DNA from: JALNYB01 sp963676235
Lineage (GTDB): Archaea > Thermoplasmatota > Thermoplasmata > Methanomassiliicoccales > Methanomethylophilaceae
Length of the DNA: 64,000 nucleotides
Direction: 5' to 3'
NCBI GenBank assembly: GCA_963676235.1
Contig: OY781044.1
Span: forward strand, 682,001 to 746,000
A program made the translations under genes and the position numbers. Positions 1 through 9,383 of the stretch are shown piece after piece (position 1 is the stretch's first letter; each line of letters opens with the position of its first letter). Below the pieces are notes generated by a model. It was given only the letters and a program-made list of their open reading frames with translations. It was not told the DNA's origin and ran no database searches.

Positions 1-9
1 TTGAAATTA

Positions 10-84
10 TGGAGCCACTGGAGGGAATTGAACCCTCGACCGACAGTTTACGAAACTGCCGCTCTACCGCTGAGCCACAGTGGC
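10..84 (-). tRNA. tRNA-Thr (anticodon CGU)
   Basis: Read on the minus strand, this 75-nt stretch folds into a complete cloverleaf. The acceptor stem is GCCACTG with CAGTGGC. The D arm is GGCTC-A-GCGGTA-GAGC. The anticodon stem is GCAGT/ACTGT around loop TTCGTAA, giving anticodon CGU, and the T arm is GAGGG-TTCAATT-CCCTC. The discriminator is U73, as is usual for archaeal tRNA-Thr, and the terminal CCA is encoded. It would read ACG codons. No intron is present. Confidence 0.95.
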
Positions 85-125
85 CTGTAGTCTGATGATT
101 GATACAGAGAATAAAAAGCTTTACT

Positions 126-935
126 TCATTGGCGGTACTTCGGGAACATATTCCTGAACACTACTGCATCCTCTTCCATCAAAGGTGACTCGCAGATAAA
201 ATTACAATCCCTTTTTGAATCTGCCAGTACATCTGCAAGATTTTGCATATCGGGTTCCTTTACATCCAAAGGAAGATGAGATATCTCTCCTTTTTCCCCG
301 TATTTTATGCAACTTATGTGGAAATGCGCAGTTTTTCCACAAAGCAGAAAAAACTCGTCAGTCAAATCTTGCATGTCCTTCTTTGTCTTGAGACACCCGA
401 CGCCTCTTGCATGAACATGTGCAACATCAAGAACCGGGTAAACTCCGTCAACATGTTCCATGACCTGCCCGATCTCTTTCAAAGTGCCGAATTGCCCTTT
501 CTTTCCCATCGTTTCCACACCAAGAATGACATCTTCGATACCCTCATCATCCATCATATTCTTGCATTTTGCAAGTCCGTCAATAACTGAAGGTAACGCT
601 GTCTCTGGAGATTTTCCGTATGATGCAGCATGAATGACAATTATGTAGGCACCCATTTCGTGAGCTGCATGGACCGTATCCATAACCCAATTGATGCTCT
701 TCTCACGGGTCTCCTGGGTCTCTGAATTAAAACTTATGAAATACGGCGCATGACAGCTAAGTCTTATGTCTAAGCTCTTTGCACAGGCACCGAGAATCCT
801 TGCCCTCTCTGAAGTTATCCTTGCTCCGCGAACAAACTCCACTTCCAAAGCATTCAACCCAATATCTTTCGTATACTAAAGCGAACCTTCGGGTGTTTTA
901 CCTTTAGTTGGATATCCTGCAGGACCAAATCTCAT
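126..935 (-). CDS. Endonuclease IV-like TIM-barrel protein with in-frame amber codon (candidate pyrrolysine protein)
   Basis: This is a TIM-barrel protein of the endonuclease IV/xylose isomerase-like superfamily, members of which cut DNA at abasic sites. Likely metal-binding positions lie in SCHAPYF, VIHAASYG, GVETMGK, DVAHVHARG and HFHIS. A frame without the amber codon would have to start at a TTG (855-857) and would lose the first beta strand. Reading further upstream in the same frame finds an ATG at 933-935, preceded by AGGA. It encodes MRFGPAGYPTKGKTPEGSL, which is how this family normally begins, then a TAG at 876-878 (codon 20), then YTKDIGLNALEVEFVRG. Uninterrupted similarity on both sides of the TAG suggests it is read as pyrrolysine, giving about 269 residues. 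Alternatives are a nonsense mutation or a shortened TTG-started product. The gene is divergent from an 8-oxoguanine glycosylase, another base-excision repair enzyme. Confidence 0.8.
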
Positions 936-1096
936 GTTTCCTAATTCATATCAATCTATTTCATTATTCGTGAATCATTCAATTATTGAAAAATAATTCT
1001 CTGATGCAAAATTCGATAATATTTTTATATATTTTCGATTCGACGAAAGATCTAATGAATTCGGAAGCAACTCTGTATTCTTTTTTCCAAATTTTG

Positions 1097-1107
1097 TATA
1101 TATTTAA
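1097..1107 (+). promoter_or_regulatory. TATA box of the 8-oxoguanine glycosylase gene
   Basis: The sequence TATATATTTAA lies about 25 bases before the ATG at 1125. Archaeal transcription starts roughly 25 bases downstream of the TATA box, so the mRNA is probably leaderless or nearly so. That agrees with the absence of a Shine-Dalgarno sequence before this ATG. Confidence 0.5.
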
Positions 1108-1124
1108 GCTAAGATACAAAGACT

Positions 1125-1937
1125 ATGCATATCGAACTCGATGTTTCTCTAGATCCAACTTTGGGCTGTGGACAAGCTCATCGTTGGAGAAAAACAGCCA
1201 ATTCTTGGGAAGGAGTACTCGGAAATGAGATTGTGACCCTTACTCAGACGGAGAATGGTTTCGATTGCGACGGATCCTCCGACAAAAACAAACTCCTGAA
1301 ATATTTTAGAAATGAGGATGATCTTGCCGAAATAATAAAAGATATATCAAATTCAGACCCTTATGTCGCAGACTTATCTAAAGCCTGTCCAGGACTCCGC
1401 ATTTTAAGGCAAAACAGATGGGAATGCCTTGCAACATATGTCCTTGCTACCAACGTCAATATAAAACGCATCGCACAGATGACAGAAGCTGTATGCGACA
1501 CTTTCGGAACTGATCTCGGAAAAAGACGTGAATTTCCAACACCGAAACAGATCTTAGACAAAAAAGAAAATACAAAGATATGTAAACTCGGTTTCAGAGA
1601 GAATAGGTTCATAGAACTCGCAGAAAGAACCGAAAATGGGGAAATTGACCTTGACACCATATCAGAAATGGACTATGAGGGATGCACAAAAGAACTCATG
1701 ACCATCAACGGGGTCGGACCAAAAGTAGCTGACTGTGTTGCATTGTTCGCATTCGATCATTTGGAAGCATTTCCCATCGATGCTCGTATATCCAATTGCC
1801 TCGAATCGCGCTATGGTGTAACCGGAACATATCTTAAGATGTCACAATTCGGAAGAGATAAATTCGGCAGATATGCTGGATACGCTCAGGAATTCCTTTA
1901 CCATAGTGATCATATAGGACCTTTTACGAATCCGTGA
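1125..1937 (+). CDS. 8-oxoguanine DNA glycosylase (OGG1 type, HhH-GPD)
   Basis: This bifunctional base-excision repair enzyme removes 8-oxoguanine from DNA and nicks the abasic site. The N-terminal part has the OGG1-like signature GCGQAHRW (about residues 14-21). The helix-hairpin-helix is LMTINGVGPKVADCVALF (191-208), with the Schiff-base lysine at 200 and the catalytic aspartate in FPID at 219. At 270 residues the length is normal for archaeal OGG1-type enzymes. The gene diverges from the endonuclease IV-like gene and overlaps the end of the convergent HTH regulator by 28 bp. The ATG is supported by the TATA box about 25 bases upstream. Confidence 0.93.
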   Translation: MHIELDVSLDPTLGCGQAHRWRKTANSWEGVLGNEIVTLTQTENGFDCDGSSDKNKLLKYFRNEDDLAEIIKDISNSDPYVADLSKACPGLRILRQNRWECLATYVLATNVNIKRIAQMTEAVCDTFGTDLGKRREFPTPKQILDKKENTKICKLGFRENRFIELAERTENGEIDLDTISEMDYEGCTKELMTINGVGPKVADCVALFAFDHLEAFPIDARISNCLESRYGVTGTYLKMSQFGRDKFGRYAGYAQEFLYHSDHIGPFTNP

Positions 1938-2305
1938 TCTCCCCATGCACATGCCGGCGCTGGAACGTGTGTATTATCTGAATATATCTCTGCCAAAAGA
2001 CCGATATCCTTTACGATGCCACATATCCTACACATCTCCACAGAAATATCAGATGTGCCTTCTACAATAGATTTCGCAGAAGCTTTGATCTCAGCCTCAA
2101 ACGTATCATACTGCTCACTCTGTTCAATGAAACTGCTGTCTCCCCTTTTGTTCTTCAGATACTGCGAAATAGCTGCATCCGTAACGCCGAACAATTTGGC
2201 CACCTTGGCCTGTTTCATTCCGTAGAAGTCAACCAATTCTCTTGCCAATTCCCTTCTGATCGTAGGAAGCACATACCAAACAACGATCTCACATGGGGTC
2301 TTCAT
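1910..2305 (-). CDS. HTH-domain predicted transcriptional regulator (COG2522-like)
   Basis: This 131-residue protein has an N-terminal Xre-like helix-turn-helix (QAKVAKLFGVTDAAISQYLK, about residues 32-51). The C-terminal half contains a CRIC motif and a further cysteine (PACA). Archaeal COG2522 proteins have the same layout and are predicted DNA-binding regulators; the cysteines may bind a metal or sense redox state, which is inference. The gene converges on the glycosylase gene with a short 3' overlap and is transcribed in the same direction as the downstream endonuclease IV-like gene. No target is evident from the sequence. Confidence 0.8.
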   Translation of the reverse strand: MKTPCEIVVWYVLPTIRRELARELVDFYGMKQAKVAKLFGVTDAAISQYLKNKRGDSSFIEQSEQYDTFEAEIKASAKSIVEGTSDISVEMCRICGIVKDIGLLAEIYSDNTHVPAPACAWGDHGFVKGPI

Positions 2306-2375
2306 AGAGTTAACAATAGATTACGTCTATTAAAACCTGATGTGAACGCCCAAAACAGAACATGTTTATCTGTTT

Positions 2376-5300
2376 TCATGCTCCTGGATTCGTTTTGAGA
2401 TAAAATTCCGATACATCCCAGTCCTCATCCTCGGAAGATTTACCTTCGTCTATCTTCACACCGAGTGATTTTGCGACCTCTTTGATGTATCTGTTAGCCT
2501 TATCAGAACCCTTGAAATCCTCGACCTTTGCACCGGATATCGCAACCTTTCCCTTGAATGAACCTATGATCTCAGTACCTGCGAATATAACACATTCGGA
2601 TGCTCCGCATAATTTCTTGATGTGGTCCCTGAGATAATAATGAAGATTATCTTGCGTATTGAGCAGGAATCTCTCGATGAATGGTTTGGGTTTAATGTCT
2701 TTATCTGTTGCTAATATCCACCTAAGGGTCGGATCGTTCTCGAGCAGGAAACCTTTGACAAGGTGTCCTTCATCCTCTAACTCCGCGAGTATGCGCCTTG
2801 TTATCCCCATCCTGATACTCATGAACTGGGAAAGTCCTTCTGCAGTGAATATCCCGAAATCTTTGAAATGCATCTTGATGACCTCTTTCAAAGCATCCTT
2901 CGGATCGACATCCCTGATTGGCACTAAGCTGTAATATGAATCCGCATCCTGATAAATAGCAGATAATTTTGACAACTCAGACAACGTTTCCATCGTCTTC
3001 TCCGTAGATAATACGGAATTCGCAAGGATCTCCTTTCTAGAAACGGGCTGCCTATCCTTGATCAGCAAGAACAATGACCTCATATCTTCGTCAAGACTTC
3101 CTTCTTTAGCCGCACGATAAAGCGGAGCGAACTCCCTTGTAGTATAACCTACGAACGGAGGCGATAATGTCATCCTTATGAGATTTCCGCGGTCCATCTG
3201 TTTCTTGATTGATGTCTTCTCTATCACTCTTGTGAGGATCTCCTGATCATTTCTTATATATCCCCTGGCCGCCACAGCGCGATCCACCGTACCATACTTT
3301 GCACCTTTGGAGACCTTCTGTTTACTGAACACGTAACTTAACATCTCGCTCTCTGTCATGGTCCTTGTGATGAACCTTCCTTTAGCGTAGAATCCATTGA
3401 CCAGAGAATAACCGTGAGCCTTGTATAATGTAGCGACGTTCTCATCCAACTTCTCGATGTCAACACCCATTACCTCTCTTATCCTGACGACATCCACACC
3501 TTTCATCTTGTAGAATTCCATCAGATCGTCGACAGCATCCAAGATCTCATCCATATAATCGATAGAATCAGCATCGATACCTCTGATCTCGATGCACCCA
3601 GACATCTCCCAGATCTCCATCGCACCGATGACACGGCTTCCTTTTGTCAACGGATAGACCCATCTGTCACCATAACGTGCAGATAATTCGGACCATTTCG
3701 AACCCAGATCGGGATCGAACATGGAGAGGATCCTGACCTTGCACTCCTCTGCTTTTGGCTTGTTAAGAAGCGGTATCTCTTCGGGCATCACATACATCTG
3801 ATTCTGCCCGCTTCCCACTAAGATGACCTCCGCGCCAACGGCCTTTGCATATTTTTCGACATCGTCGGAATCTATTCCCAACAGGAAACGAAGCGCCTGA
3901 GCAGGTATCGGTCCGTTAGATGTTATAGCTTCCTTTATGAGCTGCTCCATTGGATTGTAATCCAGTGGATTGGGATGATACACCTTGTATGTGTTTTCTG
4001 TTCCCCAATCCTCCCTCTCATCGAATGCACGTACGATCTTCAATGAACGGTCCAATCTCTGGATGACTTCCTTGATCTCATCCTTATCGCGGCCTGTCTC
4101 TGCAACAAGCTGTCTCATTGTCGCCTGTCCGAGACCATCGATCCTCGTCAAGAGTTTCTTATCTTCATCCGTTGACTCGTCCGGCCTTAAACTGGCCAAA
4201 CGGTCCCCGTCTTCTGCAAGAACATATCTTACCTTTCCTCTGACGAACCTTCCCAGAAGAATGCGCTCAGATTCTCTCATCGCATACCACTCTTGGAGGT
4301 CGAAATTCTTCACTCTGTGGAAAACATCGATCTCGCTTCCTGCAGACCTGTAGAATCTGAAGAAGTCTTCGATCGTATCGAAGGACTCTCCTTTTGTCAA
4401 TCTGAAGTCTTCGACCGTATCATAATCGAAAACATTCTCCTTACCGGCCTGAAGCCTCATACGATCGAGAGATATCATGTACTGATCTTTCTCTGAAATC
4501 AAAAAGAATCCTCTCGATACCTCTTCACTCCTTACGAGCGAATCCAACGCCGAACGTACATCATCATCTGGAATCGATAATACGAATGCTATCTCCTGTA
4601 TCGTGGCTGGTGCGAAACATCCGAGATATCTGAAAACCACTTTATCCAAACAAGTCATTTTATCGAGTTCAGGATATTCTACCTTTGAGAAATACCACCT
4701 GTTGTTGGCAGCGATATCAGATCTTGTGATCATATACATCGACTCCAATTTCCTGATGGATCTGAATGTCATATCCTCACTGATCTCAAGCTTTGTAGTG
4801 ATTTCACTCATAGCTGTCCTTTTCTCGATACAATTGTACACTTTTTGATCGATCTCGGTGAGTTCACGTTCCTTTGCCGTGGCTGCAGCATATATAGGAA
4901 TCTCACTCGCGACCATTATGTGAGGTTCATCCAAGAACACCGTTCCCAACGTTCCGTCCTTGATCAACTCTCTTACCCAATCATCGACTATCTTCTTGTC
5001 TTCGTCGCAGTATGCATAGATGTTGTTTCCACGCTCTCTGATGGCCTGAAGAGGTCCTGTGCGCATGAGCATCTTCGGAATGTCATCTTTGCATGTTATG
5101 CGTCCGATCTTATGTCTGAAATACGGTATTACTTGGTCTTCCTCAAACTCAAAATCCTTTACACCGTCACCCAACGCACGATATAGAACTTTACGATGAA
5201 GTTCCTTGAGAAGCGCCGATCTGTCCTCCATAAGAACTATATCTGAGAATCCTGAAAGAATGACGGAATGTGCAAATGGCGACGGGGTTCCTGTGAACGG

Positions 5301-7742
5301 CAATAGTTTGACACCCATCTTCCCGTTCTCGATCATTTCAAGAACGACTTTCGCATTCTTTACATCCATATCATCTTCAAGAACCTCTCTGTAGGTCTCT
5401 TCGATGACCGGTTCATTATCCATGTTGCCGAGTGTCTCGAGCAAATAGGTGGACCTGACCTGCTGTCTGTTGACCGATATGGGGCGCCCCATGTAATTCC
5501 TAAGGATCATGAAACTGCGTGCGGCAGTGTGTCTGAATCTAAGTTTGAATATCTCTGAATCCTTGATGGCTTTCCTGAGAATGGTATCCAAATCCTTGGC
5601 ATTCAACATTCCCGGAATCTCCGTGATATCGATCTTCCTGGAAGTACCGATCATGAAATTATCGTCGGTGACTGTAACTGAGACATTAGCACCAACAAGA
5701 TTCGTTATCCTGTACGCATATGCTCTGGACAACGCATCATTGACCCTTCTTCCAAACGGATAATGGAAAATGATCCTTTGATTGTTGGACGGATCTATAT
5801 ATTCCTCGATCGCCAGGTTGTCACTGTCCGGAATGAATCCTGTAACAGCTTTCTGCTCCTTGAAATAAGAAATTATACTCCTTGCAGAACCTTCGTCGAT
5901 ATCGAACTCCTCGCTAATCTTAGGAACAAGATCCTCTGTATCCGCATCATCATCAAGATGTGCGGACATCTCCTTTCTGAACTGTGCTACATCCATCGAA
6001 AGATCGAAACTTCTTGGAAGCATCTCCCCTGCCCATGAGGGTACTGTGGGTTTCCTTCCGCTTGCTTCTTTAACATGTGCGATCATTCCTTTAGAACGCA
6101 CAAACTCATAGGACCTTCCCCCCAAAACAAAGACATCTCTCGGAGAAAGTCTTTCAACGAATTTCTCGGAAAGCTCCCCTGCTGTTGAGCCATGACTTGT
6201 GACAACACGATAATTGGCCTCTTCAGGAATTGTTCCCAGGTTCATGAAATAAATCATTCTGGAACCTTTCTTCCTTCCGAACTGATTCTCTTCCTCGTCA
6301 TACCATATCTTGGAATAAACACCTTCATGTTCATCCTTACTTCCCAAATATCTCAGAACATTGATGAAACTCTCTTTCGAAAGATTGCGGTAACAATACG
6401 AACCTTTAATCATCTCATACGCTTCATCAACTCCCCATCTGTTATCCAAACTCATTCCAACAACTGTCTGAGAAAGAACATCTAGACAATTCTCAGGGAT
6501 ACCGACACGATCGATATTGCTCTGATGTGCCGCGCGACACATGACTGCGCATTCTGCAAGATCGTCAGGATCGAATACCATAAGACGACCTTTTGCAACT
6601 TTTCCAAAACTATGTCCGCTACGACCGATCCTCTGAAGTCCTTTTGCAACAGACTTGGGAGAACCTATCTGACACACGAGATCCACAGAACCGATATCGA
6701 TACCTAATTCCAAAGAAGTAGATGATACGACGCATTTGATCTCTCCTCTCTTAAGACGTTCCTCGACGTCCAGCCTTACTTCTTTTCCCAAAGAGCTATG
6801 ATGAACCTCTATATTCTCGAGTCCTCTCTCCTTGAGTTTGTAGACAACACTCTCCGCTCCAGAACGTGTATTTGTGAATATCAACGTGGTATCGTGTGTA
6901 TCTACAAGCTCTTTCAGCTTGTCATACATCATAGAATTGACTATATCCGACGATAATGTGGTCATATCCTCTGTAGGACATATGACTTTCAGATCCAGAA
7001 TCTTCTTGGAATCCGACTGAATAAGCGTTACATCTCTGGAAGTCCCATCGAAATTACACCCCACGAGATAGCCGGCGATAGCCTCGATCGGAGCTAATGT
7101 CGCAGACAGCCCGATCCTTGTGAAATCGGTGTCACAATGATGTCTAAGGCGCTCCAATGTAAGTGACAGGAATGCTCCTCTCTTAGAATCGCAGATGTCG
7201 TGAATCTCGTCTAGAATGACCCATTCTACATTCTTTAGATTCTCTTTGAATTTGGGGGCAGCCAAGATCAAAGCCAATGATTCTGGAGTTGTTATTAGGA
7301 TATGCGGTGGATGACGAACCATTTTCTGCCTTTCACTCTGAGGCGTATCTCCAGATCTTACGGCGACTCTGATGTCAGGAATGTTCATTCCTTCTCTTGC
7401 AGCGAGTTCTCTCATCTCCGCGAGAGGAGTGTTGAGGTTCCTGTTGACGTCGTTGGCCAACGCCTTCAACGGAGAGATGTATACACAATAGATCCTCTCT
7501 TCCAAACGGCCTTCTGTTGCATATCTTGTGAGTTCATTTATGATACTGGTGAATGCAGTGAGTGTCTTTCCTGAACCTGTCGGTGACGATACGAGGACAT
7601 TATTTCTCTGATGGATCACAGGAATTGCTCTAGCCTGCGGTTCGGTGAGATCGGTAAACTTCTCTCTGAACCATTTGGAGATGAGAGGTTCCATTGTACT
7701 CATGACCTCATCCATTGTATGTGTTTTATCGACAACTTCCAC
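2376..7742 (-). CDS. lhr: Lhr-type superfamily 2 DEAD/H helicase, giant form
   Basis: This is a DNA/RNA helicase of the Lhr family, thought to work in DNA repair. The core has Walker A SSPTGSGKT (about 52-60), the DEIH box (178-181), motif III SAT (213-215) and motif VI QRIGRSGHSFG. The Lhr winged-helix and barrel region follows. At 1788 residues it is about twice the size of a typical archaeal Lhr core (roughly 900) and longer than bacterial Lhr. The extra C-terminal half contains several predicted winged-helix segments. One near the end (FTAEGLSQFMSIRMGITRRI) resembles the HTH_42/YcaQ type. A single uninterrupted frame and uniform codon use argue against a chimeric artefact. It stands alone, with a 218-bp gap to the next, divergent gene. 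Confidence 0.92.
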   Translation of the reverse strand: MEVVDKTHTMDEVMSTMEPLISKWFREKFTDLTEPQARAIPVIHQRNNVLVSSPTGSGKTLTAFTSIINELTRYATEGRLEERIYCVYISPLKALANDVNRNLNTPLAEMRELAAREGMNIPDIRVAVRSGDTPQSERQKMVRHPPHILITTPESLALILAAPKFKENLKNVEWVILDEIHDICDSKRGAFLSLTLERLRHHCDTDFTRIGLSATLAPIEAIAGYLVGCNFDGTSRDVTLIQSDSKKILDLKVICPTEDMTTLSSDIVNSMMYDKLKELVDTHDTTLIFTNTRSGAESVVYKLKERGLENIEVHHSSLGKEVRLDVEERLKRGEIKCVVSSTSLELGIDIGSVDLVCQIGSPKSVAKGLQRIGRSGHSFGKVAKGRLMVFDPDDLAECAVMCRAAHQSNIDRVGIPENCLDVLSQTVVGMSLDNRWGVDEAYEMIKGSYCYRNLSKESFINVLRYLGSKDEHEGVYSKIWYDEEENQFGRKKGSRMIYFMNLGTIPEEANYRVVTSHGSTAGELSEKFVERLSPRDVFVLGGRSYEFVRSKGMIAHVKEASGRKPTVPSWAGEMLPRSFDLSMDVAQFRKEMSAHLDDDADTEDLVPKISEEFDIDEGSARSIISYFKEQKAVTGFIPDSDNLAIEEYIDPSNNQRIIFHYPFGRRVNDALSRAYAYRITNLVGANVSVTVTDDNFMIGTSRKIDITEIPGMLNAKDLDTILRKAIKDSEIFKLRFRHTAARSFMILRNYMGRPISVNRQQVRSTYLLETLGNMDNEPVIEETYREVLEDDMDVKNAKVVLEMIENGKMGVKLLPFTGTPSPFAHSVILSGFSDIVLMEDRSALLKELHRKVLYRALGDGVKDFEFEEDQVIPYFRHKIGRITCKDDIPKMLMRTGPLQAIRERGNNIYAYCDEDKKIVDDWVRELIKDGTLGTVFLDEPHIMVASEIPIYAAATAKERELTEIDQKVYNCIEKRTAMSEITTKLEISEDMTFRSIRKLESMYMITRSDIAANNRWYFSKVEYPELDKMTCLDKVVFRYLGCFAPATIQEIAFVLSIPDDDVRSALDSLVRSEEVSRGFFLISEKDQYMISLDRMRLQAGKENVFDYDTVEDFRLTKGESFDTIEDFFRFYRSAGSEIDVFHRVKNFDLQEWYAMRESERILLGRFVRGKVRYVLAEDGDRLASLRPDESTDEDKKLLTRIDGLGQATMRQLVAETGRDKDEIKEVIQRLDRSLKIVRAFDEREDWGTENTYKVYHPNPLDYNPMEQLIKEAITSNGPIPAQALRFLLGIDSDDVEKYAKAVGAEVILVGSGQNQMYVMPEEIPLLNKPKAEECKVRILSMFDPDLGSKWSELSARYGDRWVYPLTKGSRVIGAMEIWEMSGCIEIRGIDADSIDYMDEILDAVDDLMEFYKMKGVDVVRIREVMGVDIEKLDENVATLYKAHGYSLVNGFYAKGRFITRTMTESEMLSYVFSKQKVSKGAKYGTVDRAVAARGYIRNDQEILTRVIEKTSIKKQMDRGNLIRMTLSPPFVGYTTREFAPLYRAAKEGSLDEDMRSLFLLIKDRQPVSRKEILANSVLSTEKTMETLSELSKLSAIYQDADSYYSLVPIRDVDPKDALKEVIKMHFKDFGIFTAEGLSQFMSIRMGITRRILAELEDEGHLVKGFLLENDPTLRWILATDKDIKPKPFIERFLLNTQDNLHYYLRDHIKKLCGASECVIFAGTEIIGSFKGKVAISGAKVEDFKGSDKANRYIKEVAKSLGVKIDEGKSSEDEDWDVSEFYLKTNPGA

Positions 7743-7910
7743 TATCGTTCACCTAGAATCGTCCTACATTACCAACATGTCATATTTATGTTCATCTATC
7801 AACGCACACTGTTCTAAAGACTTGTTACTCGTTTTTGAATGCTCCATAGATATACTTTTGGTAAATAATGACCACTCGAACGGGTTTTACATCCATTCAA
7901 GCAGTCCTGC

Positions 7911-7919
7911 ATAAATATT
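7911..7919 (+). promoter_or_regulatory. TATA box before the surface protein gene
   Basis: ATAAATATT lies 42 bases before the ATG at 7961, which would place transcription initiation near 7940. This decides the start: the upstream in-frame ATGs at 7868 and 7922 would fall before the predicted transcript start. The ATG at 7961 follows a GAGAGG Shine-Dalgarno and opens directly into a signal peptide. Confidence 0.5.
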
Positions 7920-7960
7920 CTATGGAAAAGGTAATAACGCACAAACCCGATGAGAGGCCG

Positions 7961-8830
7961 ATGAAAGGTAAGATATTCCTCAGTTTGTTCGCAGTGTCAT
8001 TACTTCTTATGGCAATCCCGATGAGCATGACAGATGCGAGTATCTCGACCACAACAGATTACTACATAGAAGGATACGTTGTAGAAGCAAATGCGAGCGA
8101 AAATATTCCGCTTGAAGGTGTCATAGTCACTATCATGTGTTCAGATGGCACATCATCATCCGATGATACAGATTCGAACGGATTCTTCAGCATTACTGTA
8201 ACCGCCACAACTGGACTGACAATTTCTTTCACTTCATACGGACTCACGCTGAGATCTTGTCCAAACATTACAGCAATTGAAAACAATGACGGCGAATACA
8301 CACTAGATCTTACCGGTGCAAAATACGACAGTTCTACTCACACGTACACTATAACAGGCACAGCAGACAGTATGCAAGCCGCGTTAATGCTATCAACAAC
8401 TGCATCCCTTAACGGTAAAATAACATACAACAATGGACTGGCTGTAATCGGAGCAAAAGTAAAGATCGTTTCAATATCAACAAACGAACCATACACCGGA
8501 ACTACCGACGAAAACGGACAATTCTCTATTACTTGCCCTACGGGAAGCTATACTGTCACCGCATACTGCAACGGATTCAACGATAGTAGCACGGTCACTG
8601 TGAATGTCACAAATGACTCAACGTCTGTCCTTATTACGATGTATAAATCCACCGTCAGTGAATATTTCGGATTCGATCTCGCACATACGCTAATGCTTAT
8701 CGGAGTCTGTTTAGGACTTGTACTTGCAACAACCGCTTGGCTTATCAGCCGCCGTATGAAAAATAATCCTAAATCTACCGTGGTAATGGATGATGACTCA
8801 TCAGATGAAAGTGAGATCAAATTTCCCTGA
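7961..8830 (+). CDS. Secreted, membrane-anchored protein with two carboxypeptidase-regulatory-like domains
   Basis: This 289-residue protein has an N-terminal signal peptide (KGKIFLSLFAVSLLLMAIP). Two beta-sandwich repeats follow. Each has the carboxypeptidase regulatory-like pattern GxVxxxxxxPLxGVxV...TDsNGxFsI: the first includes DDTDSNGFFSI, the second TTDENGQFSI. A C-terminal membrane helix (LAHTLMLIGVCLGLVLATTA) and a short acidic cytoplasmic tail (DDDSSDESE) end the protein. It should sit on the outer face of the membrane with the repeats exposed, probably as an adhesion or cell-surface scaffold; that role is inferred. Its 3' end overlaps the convergent fumarase beta gene by 14 bp. Confidence 0.82.
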   Translation: MKGKIFLSLFAVSLLLMAIPMSMTDASISTTTDYYIEGYVVEANASENIPLEGVIVTIMCSDGTSSSDDTDSNGFFSITVTATTGLTISFTSYGLTLRSCPNITAIENNDGEYTLDLTGAKYDSSTHTYTITGTADSMQAALMLSTTASLNGKITYNNGLAVIGAKVKIVSISTNEPYTGTTDENGQFSITCPTGSYTVTAYCNGFNDSSTVTVNVTNDSTSVLITMYKSTVSEYFGFDLAHTLMLIGVCLGLVLATTAWLISRRMKNNPKSTVVMDDDSSDESEIKFP

Positions 8831-9383
8831 CAAGTGACTTGTTGACGTTCTCATACAAGCTGTTGCCATGACTATCCATCGCAACTACCAATGGGCCTAA
8901 CATGTTAGCCGTGAATTTCCACATAGCTTCAGCCATGCCGAGGTCTTCCCACTCTACACCTGAAACATCAGCCAAGGTCTCTGCGAGAGATACTGCCGCA
9001 CCTCCAGTAGCTGCAAGATAAACACAGCCTGTCTCCTTCATAGCATTAGAAACCTCTTTGGACATGCCGCCTTTTCCTACAATTGCTTTGATGCCGAATG
9101 CCCTGATCATCTCCGGTTCAAGCTTATTCATTCTAGCGCTGGTGGTAGGACCTGCCGCAATAACGATCCATTTATCTCCTTTTTTGATCATTATAGGACC
9201 ACAATGATAAAGGACTGAGCCCACGATCTCTTTCGGAACCTCTTTTCCTTCCCTCACATATTCCAATGCACGAATATGCATCTCATCCCTACCTGTGATA
9301 ACTGGTCCCGAAATACAGACTATCTCCCCTAACACTAAAGAATCGACAATATCGCGTGTAAGCGGTGTGTTAAGAGATTTCAT
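8817..9383 (-). CDS. fumB: Class I fumarate hydratase, beta (C-terminal) subunit
   Basis: This 188-residue protein matches the C-terminal domain of class I, Fe-S dependent fumarases and L(+)-tartrate dehydratases (LTRDIVDSLVLGEIVCISG near the start, AGPTTSARMNKLE, GKGGMS, then a C-terminal HGNSLYENV). With the alpha subunit it interconverts fumarate and malate. The start overlaps the alpha stop codon (ATGA), so the pair is translationally coupled. In methanogens fumarase serves the partial, usually reductive, TCA branch used for biosynthesis; no other TCA gene is adjacent here. Confidence 0.93.
   Translation of the reverse strand: MKSLNTPLTRDIVDSLVLGEIVCISGPVITGRDEMHIRALEYVREGKEVPKEIVGSVLYHCGPIMIKKGDKWIVIAAGPTTSARMNKLEPEMIRAFGIKAIVGKGGMSKEVSNAMKETGCVYLAATGGAAVSLAETLADVSGVEWEDLGMAEAMWKFTANMLGPLVVAMDSHGNSLYENVNKSLVREI

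Noticed and set aside
126..857. A 243-residue barrel protein starting at TTG 857
   Set aside because: That start would remove the first strand of the barrel, which is present and in frame upstream of the TAG, preceded by an ATG with AGGA. It remains a fallback if TAG is not decoded.
126..935. The amber-containing gene as a pseudogene
   Set aside because: Apart from the one TAG the frame is intact, the metal-binding motifs are complete, and no neighbouring gene uses TAG as a stop. Pure decay is less likely than readthrough.
2659..7817. Many antisense open frames inside the Lhr gene
   Set aside because: They are shadows of a long helicase frame with complete motifs; none has its own start signals or a recognisable domain.
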